In this document: positions 28,295 through 39,525 of the stretch, piece by piece
How the letters are laid out: the number at the start of each line of letters is the position of its first letter
Position numbering within the stretch: the first letter of the stretch is position 1
NCBI GenBank assembly: GCA_027574665.1
Contig: CM050652.1
Span: 38,025,631-38,089,630, forward strand
Direction of reading: 5' to 3'
Length of the DNA stretch: 64,000 nt
From: Rhynochetos jubatus
Taxonomy: Eukaryota > Chordata > Aves > Eurypygiformes > Rhynochetidae
Notes under the pieces: model-generated
What the model was told of the DNA's origin: nothing
Database searches by the model: none
What the model saw: the letters and a program-made list of their open reading frames with translations, nothing else
Translations under genes and position numbers: made by a program

Positions 28295-30314
28295 TTGCCT
28301 GCACTTTTCCAGATGAATTTATACAAGTTACTGCTGTATTACACCCCAGGGATTTTAACTGTATGCTAAAAATGATAAATTCTTTAATGCATTAGATATG
28401 ATTAAAGTTATGAAAATGCTCAATGGTGAGCTTAGAAACATATGTTTTTAGCTCTAGGATTACCCTTCCCTCCAACGTAATTTCTATCTACAGCAGCAGG
28501 AAGACCTTTTACTGAAACTACCACGACCAAGACACAGAAGTCACTTCATAATACACTTGAATTAAAATGCTCATTTCCTAATAAATAGTCGAAATTTGGT
28601 CAACATCATGCATTTCTTTCTTTACAGTGGCAGTGGGTAGTGGAAGGAAAGGTTGGGGTTGGACACTTGCGACAGAGCAACCATCTGGAGAAACACAGAG
28701 AGAACAGGCTGCTTCTGGGAGTCACATGCACTTGGGAAAGGGCTCAAGCAATCTGCCCCAGGCAGCACTGGAAACCGGATCTCGCCTGCTCCACAGCAGC
28801 TGGCTGTCTCACTGGGAACCATCCAGGGCAGGTCCCAACCTAACACACTGCAACCTGGGCTTGGTTAAACACAACTCTTCCACAGGCAATTAGCAACTCT
28901 TAACAGTGGTAATACCAGTAATAACATTGAATCTTGTCTTTTCAAATCCTGCTTATGAACGCCTATGGGAATCACAAAGGAGTGTATAAAACCACTTCTG
29001 TAGACACAAATTCACTCATGAAGAGCTAAGCCAGCAGCAATTAATGCCTAGTTATCAAATGTTTCAGCTTAGACCTGGATGATTTTGGCACTGAGTGGCC
29101 TACACTGTAGTCCCTTTTATTGCTTTCATGTTACAACAACTAGAAGCGATGCCTACAGATATTGCTTTAATGGTTGCTGGGACAGTAAACCCACGCCCTG
29201 CACCAGAGGATAGAGCAATGCCATCTCAGGTATCCCAAAGGCAATGGATGATAACTGACTCATGCATTTCACCCAAGATGAGGGGGGAAGAAGTGCAAAG
29301 GCCAAACGTCCTAGTTCTTTGCTGCACAGCAGAGCAACATACAGACTGTGCTCCGAGAATGGGTCCATCTGATGTTTCACAGGCAGATGTGAGGCCTCTC
29401 CCACAGCTCATCTTCGCTGAAAACAACATGACTTTGTTAGCTGAGCACAGAGACCTAATTATTAGCGCTTCCTGAGCTAAGCAGCTTTTTGTCAGTTTGC
29501 AATGTGACGAGCTGTAAGAAACCCAACCCAAAATACGGCTATCTAGCCTCAGGCTGTGATGCCGTGATGGCTCATGCCAGATCTGTGCACTGCTGGGTCA
29601 CTGCACACTCTGCTCCATTCCAGTATGGGCTTGTGGACGCAGCCAGAGCTAGTTCATACTTTTTCCTGATTTTATGTTGACTGCTGAAGTATGGACAATA
29701 CATGGTCTGGCATGAAGCTAGGCTCTTGATTTGGCACAGAGCTTGCTGATACAAAATTAATCCATTTATATTTTTTTTAAACAAATATCAACCAACAGAA
29801 GAGGGGTCACAAACTTTTAGAGTCAGTATTGGGAACTCAAGTCAATATCAAGCGGTTTCAGGGCTCAGTGCCCTTTTTGCCAGATTAGCATGAGAAACCT
29901 CCATAAATGTTCTCAATAAAGAAACACTCCAGGCTGAGTGGGAAGCTGGCACAGGGCCAGAGTATATCTGGGCTACCAAAGATGTCTGAGATTATCTCAT
30001 ATTTGTACACGTTTTAAAACCAGATCATACTCAGCAGTACTCAGCTAGTATTTTACTTGGGTATGGATTGCTAACAAGGATGTGGTAACCACAACTATTC
30101 ATCGCAAAATCTTTTGCCATGCTAACAGTGCTAAAACCCATAAAATTCTTGTTCCAGATATTCCATGTTTAAATATAAACTGTGTTTTTTCATATTATTT
30201 TTCTCCCTAGGAAACACTTTTCTTGAACTGGAAAGGCCAAGCTAACTGTAGGGTAAGATAATCCACCTGCAGTCCCAATCAGCAGCTTCACCCCTGCACT
30301 GAAGATTGGGAGAG

Positions 30315-30385
30315 ACTATTACATTACCTTTAGCAAGTCACTTCAACTCTTTTTCATCATCTCTTCCATTTCTGTCTTGACTGTT
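30315..30385 (+). repeat. Possible MIR-like ancient SINE fragment
   Basis: The phrase ACCTTTAGCAAGTCACTTCA followed by a CT-rich 'cattctctt'-like segment resembles the conserved core of MIR-type tRNA-derived SINEs, which characteristically read 'accttgggcaagtcacttaacctctctg'. Only about 70 bases are recognisable and they are strongly diverged, as expected for a relic shared across amniotes. This is recognition from memory, not an alignment. Confidence 0.4.
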
Positions 30386-30701
30386 TTGACAGTAAGTGTC
30401 CAGGAAAGGACTGTCTCCAGCTATGTATTTATAAAACTAGAACCTTGACCTCTGGAGCTCATAACAGCTCTTTATGCTGGTGAAATTTGAAATAAATACA
30501 CCCTCATACTAAAAACCAAGCATAACCTAATCAGTATAAAACCAGAGGATGTTAGAACTGCTGCTTACATTTGAAGCAGCTAATAACAATTTTCAATTAC
30601 AAAATCATTTTTCTGCAGATTATTTTTGCAGCCCTAAACAATACAGGGTCCTTCTGAAATCGTTTTTAGGAATATATATTAGGATTACATCTAGGATGTA
30701 A

Positions 30702-30755
30702 TAGGTATAATATAATATGTAATGTCTAATAAGTGTAATATAATATGTAATGTTT
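30702..30755. repeat. 28-base-period tandem duplication
   Basis: A 20-base AT-rich unit ending in AATATAATATGTAATGT occurs at 30706-30725 and again at 30734-30753 with one difference. The duplicated block is bracketed by two copies of ATCTAGGAT (near 30689 and 30769), which suggests local replication slippage. Confidence 0.75.
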
Positions 30756-31447
30756 GGTATCTAGGATCTTCCTATTAAATTACATTTTGAAATCAAGAGA
30801 CTATTTCCATTCTTTTATGCCAACATAACGTTTCATGGGCAGATTTACCATACCGTGCACAAGAGACCTTCCTGCATATGTTCCAAACACAGGATGTGAG
30901 CAGAAAATCTTTGTGTTTGTGCACAAACTACATTTTTAGTGAACACCTCCTAAATATGCAGAAGACGTAATATTCAGGCTTCCCATTTGAGTAAACAGAC
31001 TGCATAAGGCAGAATTTCTCCCAGCTGGCATTCCCATCTGAGTGCCACATGTTCCCTTGACGCCAGTCACCTGCAGCCAGCAGAGACACCCACCCTCCAG
31101 AGGCAGCGGAAGAAGTAAAAGTTCCCTTCTCTCTCCGTTGACTTGCGGGAAGATTGGATGAATGGCTTAGTTAGGCTTCTCCTTTTTAGACAGCTAAACA
31201 CGGTGAGATGAATCGTATCCTCAGCTTTCAAATTCACCTGATATGACATCAAAGGAATAACATACCAAGTAGTATCTATTTGGGTATGTGAGATACATGA
31301 CTCCTGCCACTATGTGATACTGTATCATTTCAGTTACCACTGGGAATCAGTGTTACACCGTTGCTTAGTTGTAAGGGAAGTGCTTGTACTCCTTGAACTT
31401 GCTGTGAATAGTGAATATAAGCCTGCTGGGGCCGTAACTAGGGAAAG

Positions 31448-31464
31448 AAAAAAAAAAAAAAAAA
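31448..31464. repeat. A17 mononucleotide run
   Basis: An uninterrupted run of 17 A in a GA-rich context (GGGAAAG precedes it). It is an ordinary homopolymer microsatellite. Confidence 0.9.
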
Positions 31465-31811
31465 GAATTTGGAACATGCAGGGTTGTCTTGGTGGGTCTG
31501 TCCCTGTGCCCAGCCCAGGGACCACCTGCCACAGCTTCTGCCTGAGAAAGTGCTGCGGAACCGGGGCTTTAATGCCTTCATGTGTAGCTACCACAATGTG
31601 TAATGAAATAGGAACTGGCTGCAGAAACTGTAATTCTAAGTTTTGCACAATATGACCTGCATGTTTCAGGCCCTCACGGAAATCTGTGGGGCTCCCCAAC
31701 AGGCACAGCAGTTTGTGCAGGAGCCACAGCAGGGCTGGGGTTAGTCTCTTCTACTGAAAAGATTTGGCTGCTTACTGCAAGAATATTTAGATCACTGTGT
31801 GTGTGATTTTG

Positions 31812-31945
31812 AAAAGGCAGATAGAAGAGGGAAAGAGATAAATCAAAAGAGAGGGAGAGAGGAAGAAAGAGAGCAGTATAGGAAAAGAGAGAAACAGCAA
31901 AATAAATACAGAAACAAGGAGGAAGTGGGAGGAAAAAAAAAAAGT
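31812..31945. repeat. Polypurine (GA-rich) low-complexity tract
   Basis: About 130 bases are overwhelmingly A and G on the + strand, with GAGAGGGAGAGAGGAAGAAAG-type segments and only scattered pyrimidines, ending in an A-rich stretch. Polypurine/polypyrimidine DNA can form triplex (H-DNA) structures. The apparent minus-strand ORFs crossing it (leucine-, phenylalanine- and serine-rich translations) are a direct consequence of the CT-rich complement and are not genes. Confidence 0.8.
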
Positions 31946-34900
31946 CCTCTTCTCTGAAAATGCTGCCACCTTCCTCAGTTCCAACCCAAGCAAGAAGCAG
32001 ATAGATGAGGAGCAGGGCTGTAATAGGAACCATGGGCTCTGCTGGAGGTGACAGGAGCACAGCAGGCCCCTGAATTTAAAATTCAGCTTATTTCTGCTGA
32101 GAGACATGTCCAACGAGGGAAGAAGCAGACTGCCTTGGTCAATTGGTCTCCCCCCCAGACTGGCTCCATTGCTCCCAGATGTGGGCATCTCCTCCAGTAA
32201 GGGTATTGAAAATGATGAGCGGGACTGGTGTGGGAAGACGTGGGAGAGGTTCAAATGTTTGAGCATGCGGTATTTACAGTTGAAGCACGAGTTCATAAAT
32301 AGCTTGGTTGCATGCAAACAAAAGTCTGAATGTATGGTCCCAAACAGGACAGGAGTAGGGAGCCATCAGTGGTATACAAGGCTTTGGAGGCAGTTTTGTA
32401 ATAAACCAGCATCCTATCAGTTGCAACAAAACTGTGACCCAGGAACCTTCTGGAAGGTCCTGAGCTGGCATGTGCACATAGCTATGTTTCTTGCTGGCAA
32501 CGTAGTGAAGGCAAAGAATTGCTCAGAAGTAGCTGATACTGCTGCACTAGAGTGCTATAGTCTGTGATACAGCAGGGTTGTTGCTCAGCTGGGAAGGCTC
32601 AGTCTCAGCCCTGCGATGGCAATGGCTATTGGAGTTTCCCAGACACGTCGGGGTTTGGTTTCACGCTAGCCAGAATGAAAAGTAATTCAATTCAGTATAC
32701 TGGCTGCAGATGCAGATTAGCTTTAATGCAGAAAGTTCCCTCTCTTATCACCCTAGCTGCTTGAATTCGCTAAGGAGGTAAGCAGCAGCTTTGGATTTCT
32801 GATCTGAGTTTCAGCCTTCATTGGGATGAACAGGCAGATATACCATGGCTGGCGAGAGCAAAAGGATGTTCTTTTTGGTTTTTCTGCCTACGTCTGTAGT
32901 AAACAAGTCTCAATTTAAAACATGAGCTGATGAAGGCTTTGGAAAATGAGGCAGCTCAAACCCTTCTGAGCCCTCATAAGCCCCATTCTATCCTGGATCC
33001 ACAACTCGGTAACAGAAGCCTGTGCCATGCCTGGTGCTGGCCTTTGGCCTTATCATGGGAAAAATGTAACAGACTCTGTAGATCTTCAGAGTCACCCAAG
33101 GTGATGACAGGACTCCAGCAAAACTGTCTAAGTAGCTTAACAGCTGACTGTTCTCTTCAAACAAGCACGAAGCCCAGCAAAGTGCTTCTGCAGTCAGCAA
33201 GCACTCCCAGGGTCTGTCCACACATGAAACCATCCACAGGCTGCAGGGCCAGCAGGAGACACAGGTAGCTAACAGTAGCACTGGGGACCTCAGGGACACT
33301 TCTCCAGGCACCACCAAACTCCTGCCAAGTGGCATGAGTTGGCCTGACTCCTGTAGCTGCACGCTGGCAACTTGCTTGAACAGGGCTGGGGTCATGCTTC
33401 CAGTGCCCTGCCCAGTGAGACAGTCATACTGGAGTCCTCTGGCTTCTGCTGGGATGGCAGCCTACCATCATCTACTGTAGCCAGAGCTCATTTGCTGTGC
33501 TTATTAACACTTTTTTTCTAAGGGAGAGCAACCTTTTGGAAATAGGCCTGTCAGACTTGAAAAACTGAAAAAGCAAGAACGAGAATCCAGCATTTTCCAG
33601 CCCACCCCAGGCTCTGTCCCCTTGCCAAACTCAGACCTGTTGCAAGGGAAACTAATCCTCCTTTTACCTTAGCTATTGTGATTGCGTTCCCCAGGCTGCT
33701 GGTTGTATATTTGCTGATCATTTTTTACAAAGCCATTGTAACAGCTCTTATTTCCTGGCTTAACTTCTAATGATGACCGTCTTAAACACCTACGTTTATG
33801 TTTTTATGAATAGGGACTGCAGCTTAAGGGAGAGATTGTCTTATGTAGCACATATTCATAGTAACTACATCAGTTAGTCACACGGAAAAATCATGCCAAA
33901 AAGCCCACACTACCCAAAAGAAAACATTGTCAGTCTTTTGACATGTTTTAATAGTTTCAAATGAAAAACACCACTTCAGTTTGCCCATGACCACCAGCAA
34001 GAGCACCGCTGACTGCAATCTTCAGAGCTGAGATAGGGAGAGTTCCCCTGTCACCACCGCTGTAATTCCCATCTCTCTGGGGATAATCGTGCTTGGGAAT
34101 GTCAGTCAGCACCTATCCTGGCGCCGGTTTGTGTTTCTCTAATACTTTCTCTCCTCTGGAAAACATATTTCCATCTGGAAAATCATTCTTCTCATTGTCT
34201 TACGAAACACTTGAAACCGCTGCTATCTCTAATTCTTGATTTATCCTCTCATTTACTAGCACCCTGGCAGACCTCTCTCAGTTGCTATACAGCAGCGTGA
34301 AGCATCTTATTTTGGGAAAATTTTACATTTCATCTCCTGGTTGGGGTCATATTATTTTCCAGAACTGGCAGACTTCTTTTTAAACTTGGTATTTTTTTTC
34401 CCTGATGCTGTGGTATAATTAGCACTAAATCAGACACTGAAGGCACTACAGCAGAAGGCTGAGATAAGGTTTCCTGATAGTAAAAATATATGAGAGACTG
34501 AGATAAAGACACTTCCGCTCCCAATATTCCCTCCTGGAAACTACAAATCCAGCAGATGAGAGGCCATCTGTGTGGATACCTTGTGGTGCATTTTAACACT
34601 AAAACAGTAATGGAGCTGCACTCCTAGGGCTTCCCTTGCCAGCAGCCATCCCTGGAAATCCCTTGTAGGAGTGAAAGGATAGATAAGGACAGTGCTATGG
34701 AAACTGCTGATCCTTCCCTTCCCTTTCCTAAATAAACTAGAAATAGGAGACTAACTTGCAAAAGTCAAACAACTAACCAAATCCTCCCAAATCTAAGTAT
34801 TTTGTGCTCCATTTTAGTGTTAGAACTAAGAATTATGAGAAAATCAGAAAATGAGAGGTCTTAGGGCTTTTACTCTTGGAAAAAAAAAAACCAAACATTT

Positions 34901-37900
34901 TCACACCTTTGTAGTGAAATCATCAATATCAGATTTGATGTACACTTTGACACAACTTTATCCTTCTGTTTTAGAAATATTTAAAAAATTAAATAGGTTA
35001 ATTTATGAAAAAAAAACCTATTAAAAATCTGCTGTGTTCTTCTAAGGCAAAGATTAATGCAGACCAGTGCTGTAACCCTACAACCTTCATCCAAAGCAAG
35101 CAACTGACAAACTTTTGAACATCACACAGCGAGAAAGACCTCCTTGAGAAGCTGCTGCTCCCCATTTGTGAGTTTCACAGTTGTGAGTTCAGCAGAAATC
35201 AGAAATTTTTGTCTTCTTCAGAAGTGGTATTTCCCTGTTTTGGCTAATCAAGTGCACCTTGCAGTCGAGGAGCACTATCCTCTAGTTACAGTGTTTCTTT
35301 CAAGAGGTTTAAACCCTAATCCGGGCAAGAAAAGTACAGCCTGTTTCACCACCGGAAAAGCTGCTAACCCTTGCTCTAGGAGACTGCACTGTGTTTGTTT
35401 TTTCTGAGGAATACTGGGACAATCTGTAGGTGGGAGAAGGAAAGACCCTTGCTGTGCTCCGATGGACTTTTTTGTTCTATTTAAAAATTACTTATAAGGT
35501 TGGCTATTCACCATGTTCAGCCTCCACTCACGACTGACGATGGTGGTCTATGACAATTTGATTTTACCTTTTGGCAAAGTGTAACACCCGAACTGTGCCT
35601 GCACATACTCTGGACAATTTGCCTTCCTCTTGCTTCTGCGTCTGCATTGCCCACATCTATTGGTGCTGCTTTGAATAGAGCCAAAGAGCAGCCACAAGCT
35701 CTCCGGAGCAAAGGTTCAGAAAAACGGCAGAGAATTTCCAGTGAACGCCCAGAGCCAAGACAATACAGCACTGGGGGATTCTGAGAACATCCGTCTCTCT
35801 TGATGACCTCTTCTCAGATTTTTCGGCCAGACACTGTATGCTTTTAGCCCTCTGTGGGCGTTACCAGAAGCAATGGCCAGCTGGAAATCTAAATGGCTAG
35901 TAGATGAGTGTCATAACAGCTTCAAAGCATGCACATCAAGGCCCCAGGCTTTCATGGAGTTTAGGTAAAAGCCTATGCTGGTTGGCTTTAACAGCACCAC
36001 ACGAATGCTGGGCTGCATGGGCCTGCACAGGCAATCAGCTGCAGGACAGGTTTCCTGTAGTTGCTGCTGTCATGTATTACAGTTCCTTCACCTGTGCTAC
36101 CAGAAACTAAAGTTTGCAGATTGATTCCTATAGACATTCTTATACTGATTAAAAACAGCCGTCTACCAGCCTAGTCTGTGAAATAAGTCAAGGAAAAAAA
36201 GAGACCACTGATTCAATGAGATTCAAAATAAGGAATGCATATCTGTTTGTAGACAAAGACTTAAAAAAGGTCGAACTGTACCACACAAGGTTCAAAATTG
36301 ATTAGGAGTGTCCACACACAATTAGCAGCCATTGCATTAAACAAGCTCAGGACACCTCTTTAATTAAGCAGATGCAACTACGTGAAACAAGTCTCACCAT
36401 TGTAGAAAAATTTATTGAGCCAAGACCAAAAGAAGCAAATGTATGAATATGGCACATACATGACAATACATCTTCTTTAGCAGCTTCAGAGGTTATCTTG
36501 CAGCATTAAAATGCTAAGAGCTTTCACTTGAAGAAAACAAAGGAGGAAGTTGAATGCTCACCTATGACAGCCACAGCGTGGATGTTCCTCAACTAAACAG
36601 GGTTTTAAACAGAAGGGCAGGTTAGATTTTTTTAAATTAACAAAATTTAAACCACAATTTACACACACTGTGATGACTAGTTAGGTTGTTATACTAAGCT
36701 AACCAGTCTGAGACAAGAAAACCTATTTTTTCCATTCCCTAGGTCTGCTGAACTACATAGGCTTCTCGTCATATAAATGTTAATTGATTTGCATGTAGGC
36801 TAATTTTGCAATGCACAGAGAGGTCCGTCCACACAGACGCAATGACAATGTCAGGTGCTCAGTTTACTTGCGTCCTGTCATTGGGCACTGTATGTCTTAA
36901 ATAACTTCTCTTTGGGATAATGTAACAAAACCTAACTTTTGAAAATCAGACCGTGAAGGTGTAAAATGAAACATAATGAAGCGGTATGTTTATAAATGGA
37001 TGTAAAACGGCCAATCAGACTGTAGAAAAGCTTATTTAACAACAGTAAAGATTAATAAGATTAACTACTGTTTTCAGTCTAAAAGTACTGCCTTCGTATC
37101 TGTCATGTGGTGTAAAGAAATCTTTGATTTTCTAGATTGAACAACAAAACTTCAGAAGTCCACAGACACTCAAAACAGGACATCACTTACACCGGTTTGT
37201 AATGATTTGTTTATAGCAAATGCATGAATATTTGAGTAACTAGGGAAAGGTTAAAATAGAATAATAAAATGCAGCATTTTCCTGGTTCCTGGACAAAGTG
37301 TATAGACATTCATTTCAAAGACATGGCACCCATGCTTAGCATGCAGTTGTGCTGCACAGAAAGGTGATGGCATTACAAAACTGGTCACTCAGTTCAGATG
37401 ACTCTGTTCTTTCATCTTCAAAACATGTCTATGTTGACAGGCATGTTACTGTAGGTACCAGTGTTTCTATAAATATATTAGTGTTGTGTAACCTACTGAA
37501 CACTTTTAAGTTCATTTTGGAGCTCCAAAATCAAACCCGAGAAGAAAGCACACGTGAAATTATTCAAAGAAATCCACTATTTCTGGCCAAGTATCATATG
37601 CTTACCCCTTTGTTTGAATGTTTAAACTTTATAATGATCTCCTAACAAAATTAAGGCAGAAGCACCAGTTTTTCTTGATGGAGCAGAGAAGCCAGGTCAC
37701 AAATAACGTTGGCCATGATCCTGTAAACACTTGTGTACAGGCTTAGTTTTTGTGCCGTTGACAGTCTCATGGAATTCAAGGGGATTATTTGCATTACGAG
37801 TGCTTTGTGCTTCTGCAGTTGCTATACCTGAACCATTGTTACATGTTTACAGGGTTGAAAAATTATAAAGTCCAGTTGTGTCATCTTGACAACGCTTTTC

Positions 37901-38699
37901 CATTTTAACAGGCAAAGTGGATGGCAAGGCCTGCCTGCCCAATGCTAGCACACTGACAGAGAAAATACGAGCTTTCACACAGTTTAGCAGATCAGGATGG
38001 TAGTTGCCGAACCTAGATCCTTCACAGGCTAACGCACAGCCTACAGCAAGGCCAGGCTGTTCCTTCCATCCTCGGTAACCCATGGAGACCGGCCAGGCCA
38101 AGGCCACAGGGGATGGGACTCCCCCTCTACATGCCGCGGCGCTTCCCACGGGACTGCATCCGCCCGGGGCAGGTCTCCGCAGCCCCCCGGCACCCCCGGG
38201 GGCTCTGGTCTGCAGAGTCAGCTCTGCAGACTCAGAGGTCCTGAGAAGAGGACCGAGGAACCCCTCTGCCCCCGGACCCTGCTCGCCCCTACAACCCGCC
38301 CGGCCCGGCCCGGTCTGGCCCGGCGCACCGAGCCTGCGCGCCGCTCGGCCCTGCCCGGGCCGCCCTCTCCCCTCACAAAACGGGGGCCGGGTCGAGCGCT
38401 GTCCCTCTAGAGCCCCGCGTTCTCGGCCAGCAGCGCCTCGGTCAGCGCCGGTGCCTCCGGCGGCCCTAGGCCCGCGGAGCGCGGCGGGGCCCGGCAGCCC
38501 CGCGGCCTACGTGCCCCGCGACGTGCGCGGCCCCAAGCGCTGGGCCGTGTCTCCCGCGGGAGGCGGAGGGAGCGCAGCCGACCGAGCCTCGTTGCGCCTT
38601 CCTCCTCCTCCCCGTCACCCTCAGCCCCTCGGCGCCGTCCCCCACGGAGCCGCTCCGCACCGAACCGGGCCGTGCCGTGCGGCAGCCTTTGCTCCCGCC

Positions 38700-38839
38700 C
38701 CTCGGCGCCGGCTGCCGGGCAGAACGGCGGCGGGGTCACGGCGACGGCGGCCGGGTCAGAGGGTAAAGGTTCCTCCCCCAGCATCCTCCGTGCTGGATAC
38801 TCAGCCATCTTGGATCCGCGGGACAAGAAAATTCATGCG
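38700..38839 (+). other. Probable first exon, ending ATGCG before a splice donor
   Basis: A consensus-like splice donor, GCG|GTGAGT, starts at 38840. The five bases before it are ATGCG, with ATG at 38835-38837. If the ATG is the start codon, exon 1 encodes only Met plus the first two bases of an Arg codon (CGN), and the rest of the protein is beyond this intron. Alternatively the exon is wholly 5' untranslated. The true transcription start is unknown, so the left boundary is a guess. The bases before the ATG (AAAATTC) give A at -4 and T at -3, not a strong Kozak context, which favours caution about the start-codon reading. The frame is open far upstream, but only because GC-rich DNA lacks stops. 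I do not recognise the gene. Confidence 0.5.
38805..38812 (-). promoter_or_regulatory. YY1-type motif near the presumed transcription start
   Basis: CCATCTTG on the + strand, preceded by G, reads CAAGATGGC on the minus strand, matching the YY1 core (AAGATGGC). YY1 sites in CpG-island promoters usually sit at or just downstream of the transcription start. The motif lies 23 bases before the ATG that abuts the splice donor. The orientation is the one most often seen for minus-strand transcripts, so it does not by itself settle the direction. Confidence 0.55.
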
Positions 38840-39489
38840 GTGAGTCCGGCCCCGGCCGCCCCCTCCCCGGCCCCCGCCGCCGCCCCGGGCCCCGCCGCCG
38901 TCCCGGGCGCGGGCCGATGAGGGAGGGCCGGGCGGCGGCGCGGTCCGCGGCGCGGCCCTGCGGGTCCGGGGCCGTCCCGCCGGGTTTCCGTTTGCTTTTG
39001 TCTCCGAGGGGGAGCGGGGGGGACGCGCGGCGCCCGAGCCGGGAGCGCAGCCGCAGGCCCGCCGCGGCCCGCCGCCCCCCGTCCTCCTCCGCCGCTGCAG
39101 GCGGCGGCGGCCGCCGGCCGCCGCTCCGGGGCCGGCCGAGGCCGCGGCCCAGCGGTGCCTGGGCCCCGCATCCTCCGCGGCCGCCGCTGGCAGCTCGCCC
39201 CGCGGCCCGCTCGGCCCGCCCGGGACGGCTCCTTCCCGCCGTCTCCTCGCCGCCCTCCCCAGCCCGGCCCCGGGCCTAGCAGCGGCCGCCTCCGCGTCCC
39301 CCGCCGCCGAGCCCGTCTCCGCGCTGCGGCGGGGGTGCGCGGCCGCCGGGCCCTCGCCCGCCGCCTTCCTCCGGGCCGGCGCCGGGGCAGCGAAACCTGC
39401 CACCCACGGCCGGGGCTGCCGCCGGCATCGCACCCGGGCGGCGCCGGGCTGCGCGCCTCGCCCGCCGGAGTGGCCTTGCGGCCTGCTCC

Positions 39490-39525
39490 GCCGGACCGCG
39501 GGCAGGCCCGGGGTGAAGAAAGGCG
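39490..39525 (+). other. Possible alternative first exon with second donor
   Basis: A second donor-like site, GCG|GTGAGC, begins at 39526 at the right edge of the CpG island, preceded by AAGAAAGGCG. CpG-island genes often use several leader exons, so this could end an alternative untranslated first exon, in which case its start is unknown. It could equally be a chance match in G-rich DNA. Confidence 0.25.

Larger units (their letters stand above)
20001..30000. other. Intergenic or unassigned DNA, no gene recognised
   Basis: Unique sequence with no recognisable coding exon. The largest ORFs are 138 codons on the minus strand (22041-22457), 130 codons on the plus strand (22475-22867) and 126 codons on the plus strand (29095-29475). 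They have low-complexity or unremarkable composition, overlap ORFs on the opposite strand, and suggest no family. Simple repeats include TAC trinucleotides at 21875-21898, GA-rich DNA near 26770-26800, and an AAAC microsatellite at 28271-28294. An AT-rich motif-dense patch at 23.87-24.08 kb is listed separately. Confidence 0.6.
30001..38080. other. Intergenic or unassigned DNA upstream of the CpG island
   Basis: Unique DNA with no recognisable coding exon. ORFs of 110-176 codons around 31.3-33.4 kb coincide with a polypurine block or overlap ORFs on the other strand. The last 1-2 kb before the CpG island are AT-rich and contain nothing promoter-like that I can identify. A MIR-like relic, a 28-base-period duplication, an A17 run and the polypurine block are listed separately. 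Confidence 0.6.

Noticed and set aside
29095..29531. Overlapping ORFs of 83-126 codons on both strands
   Set aside because: Mutually overlapping antisense ORFs with ordinary composition; most likely chance.
31674..32317. Minus-strand ORFs that look like hydrophobic membrane proteins
   Set aside because: The Leu/Phe/Ser-rich stretch is the translation of the CT-rich complement of a polypurine tract.
38407..38826. Minus-strand 139-codon ORF whose internal ATG lies in the YY1 motif
   Set aside because: Most of its length is Arg/Gly/Ala-rich, as expected from the island. I see no recognisable domain. It is kept only as part of the question about promoter direction.
38082..38843. 253-codon + strand ORF ending in frame with the ATGCG
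   Set aside because: It reads through the donor site and has GC-driven composition. In-frame openness upstream of the ATG is expected by chance here, so I do not extend the protein upstream.
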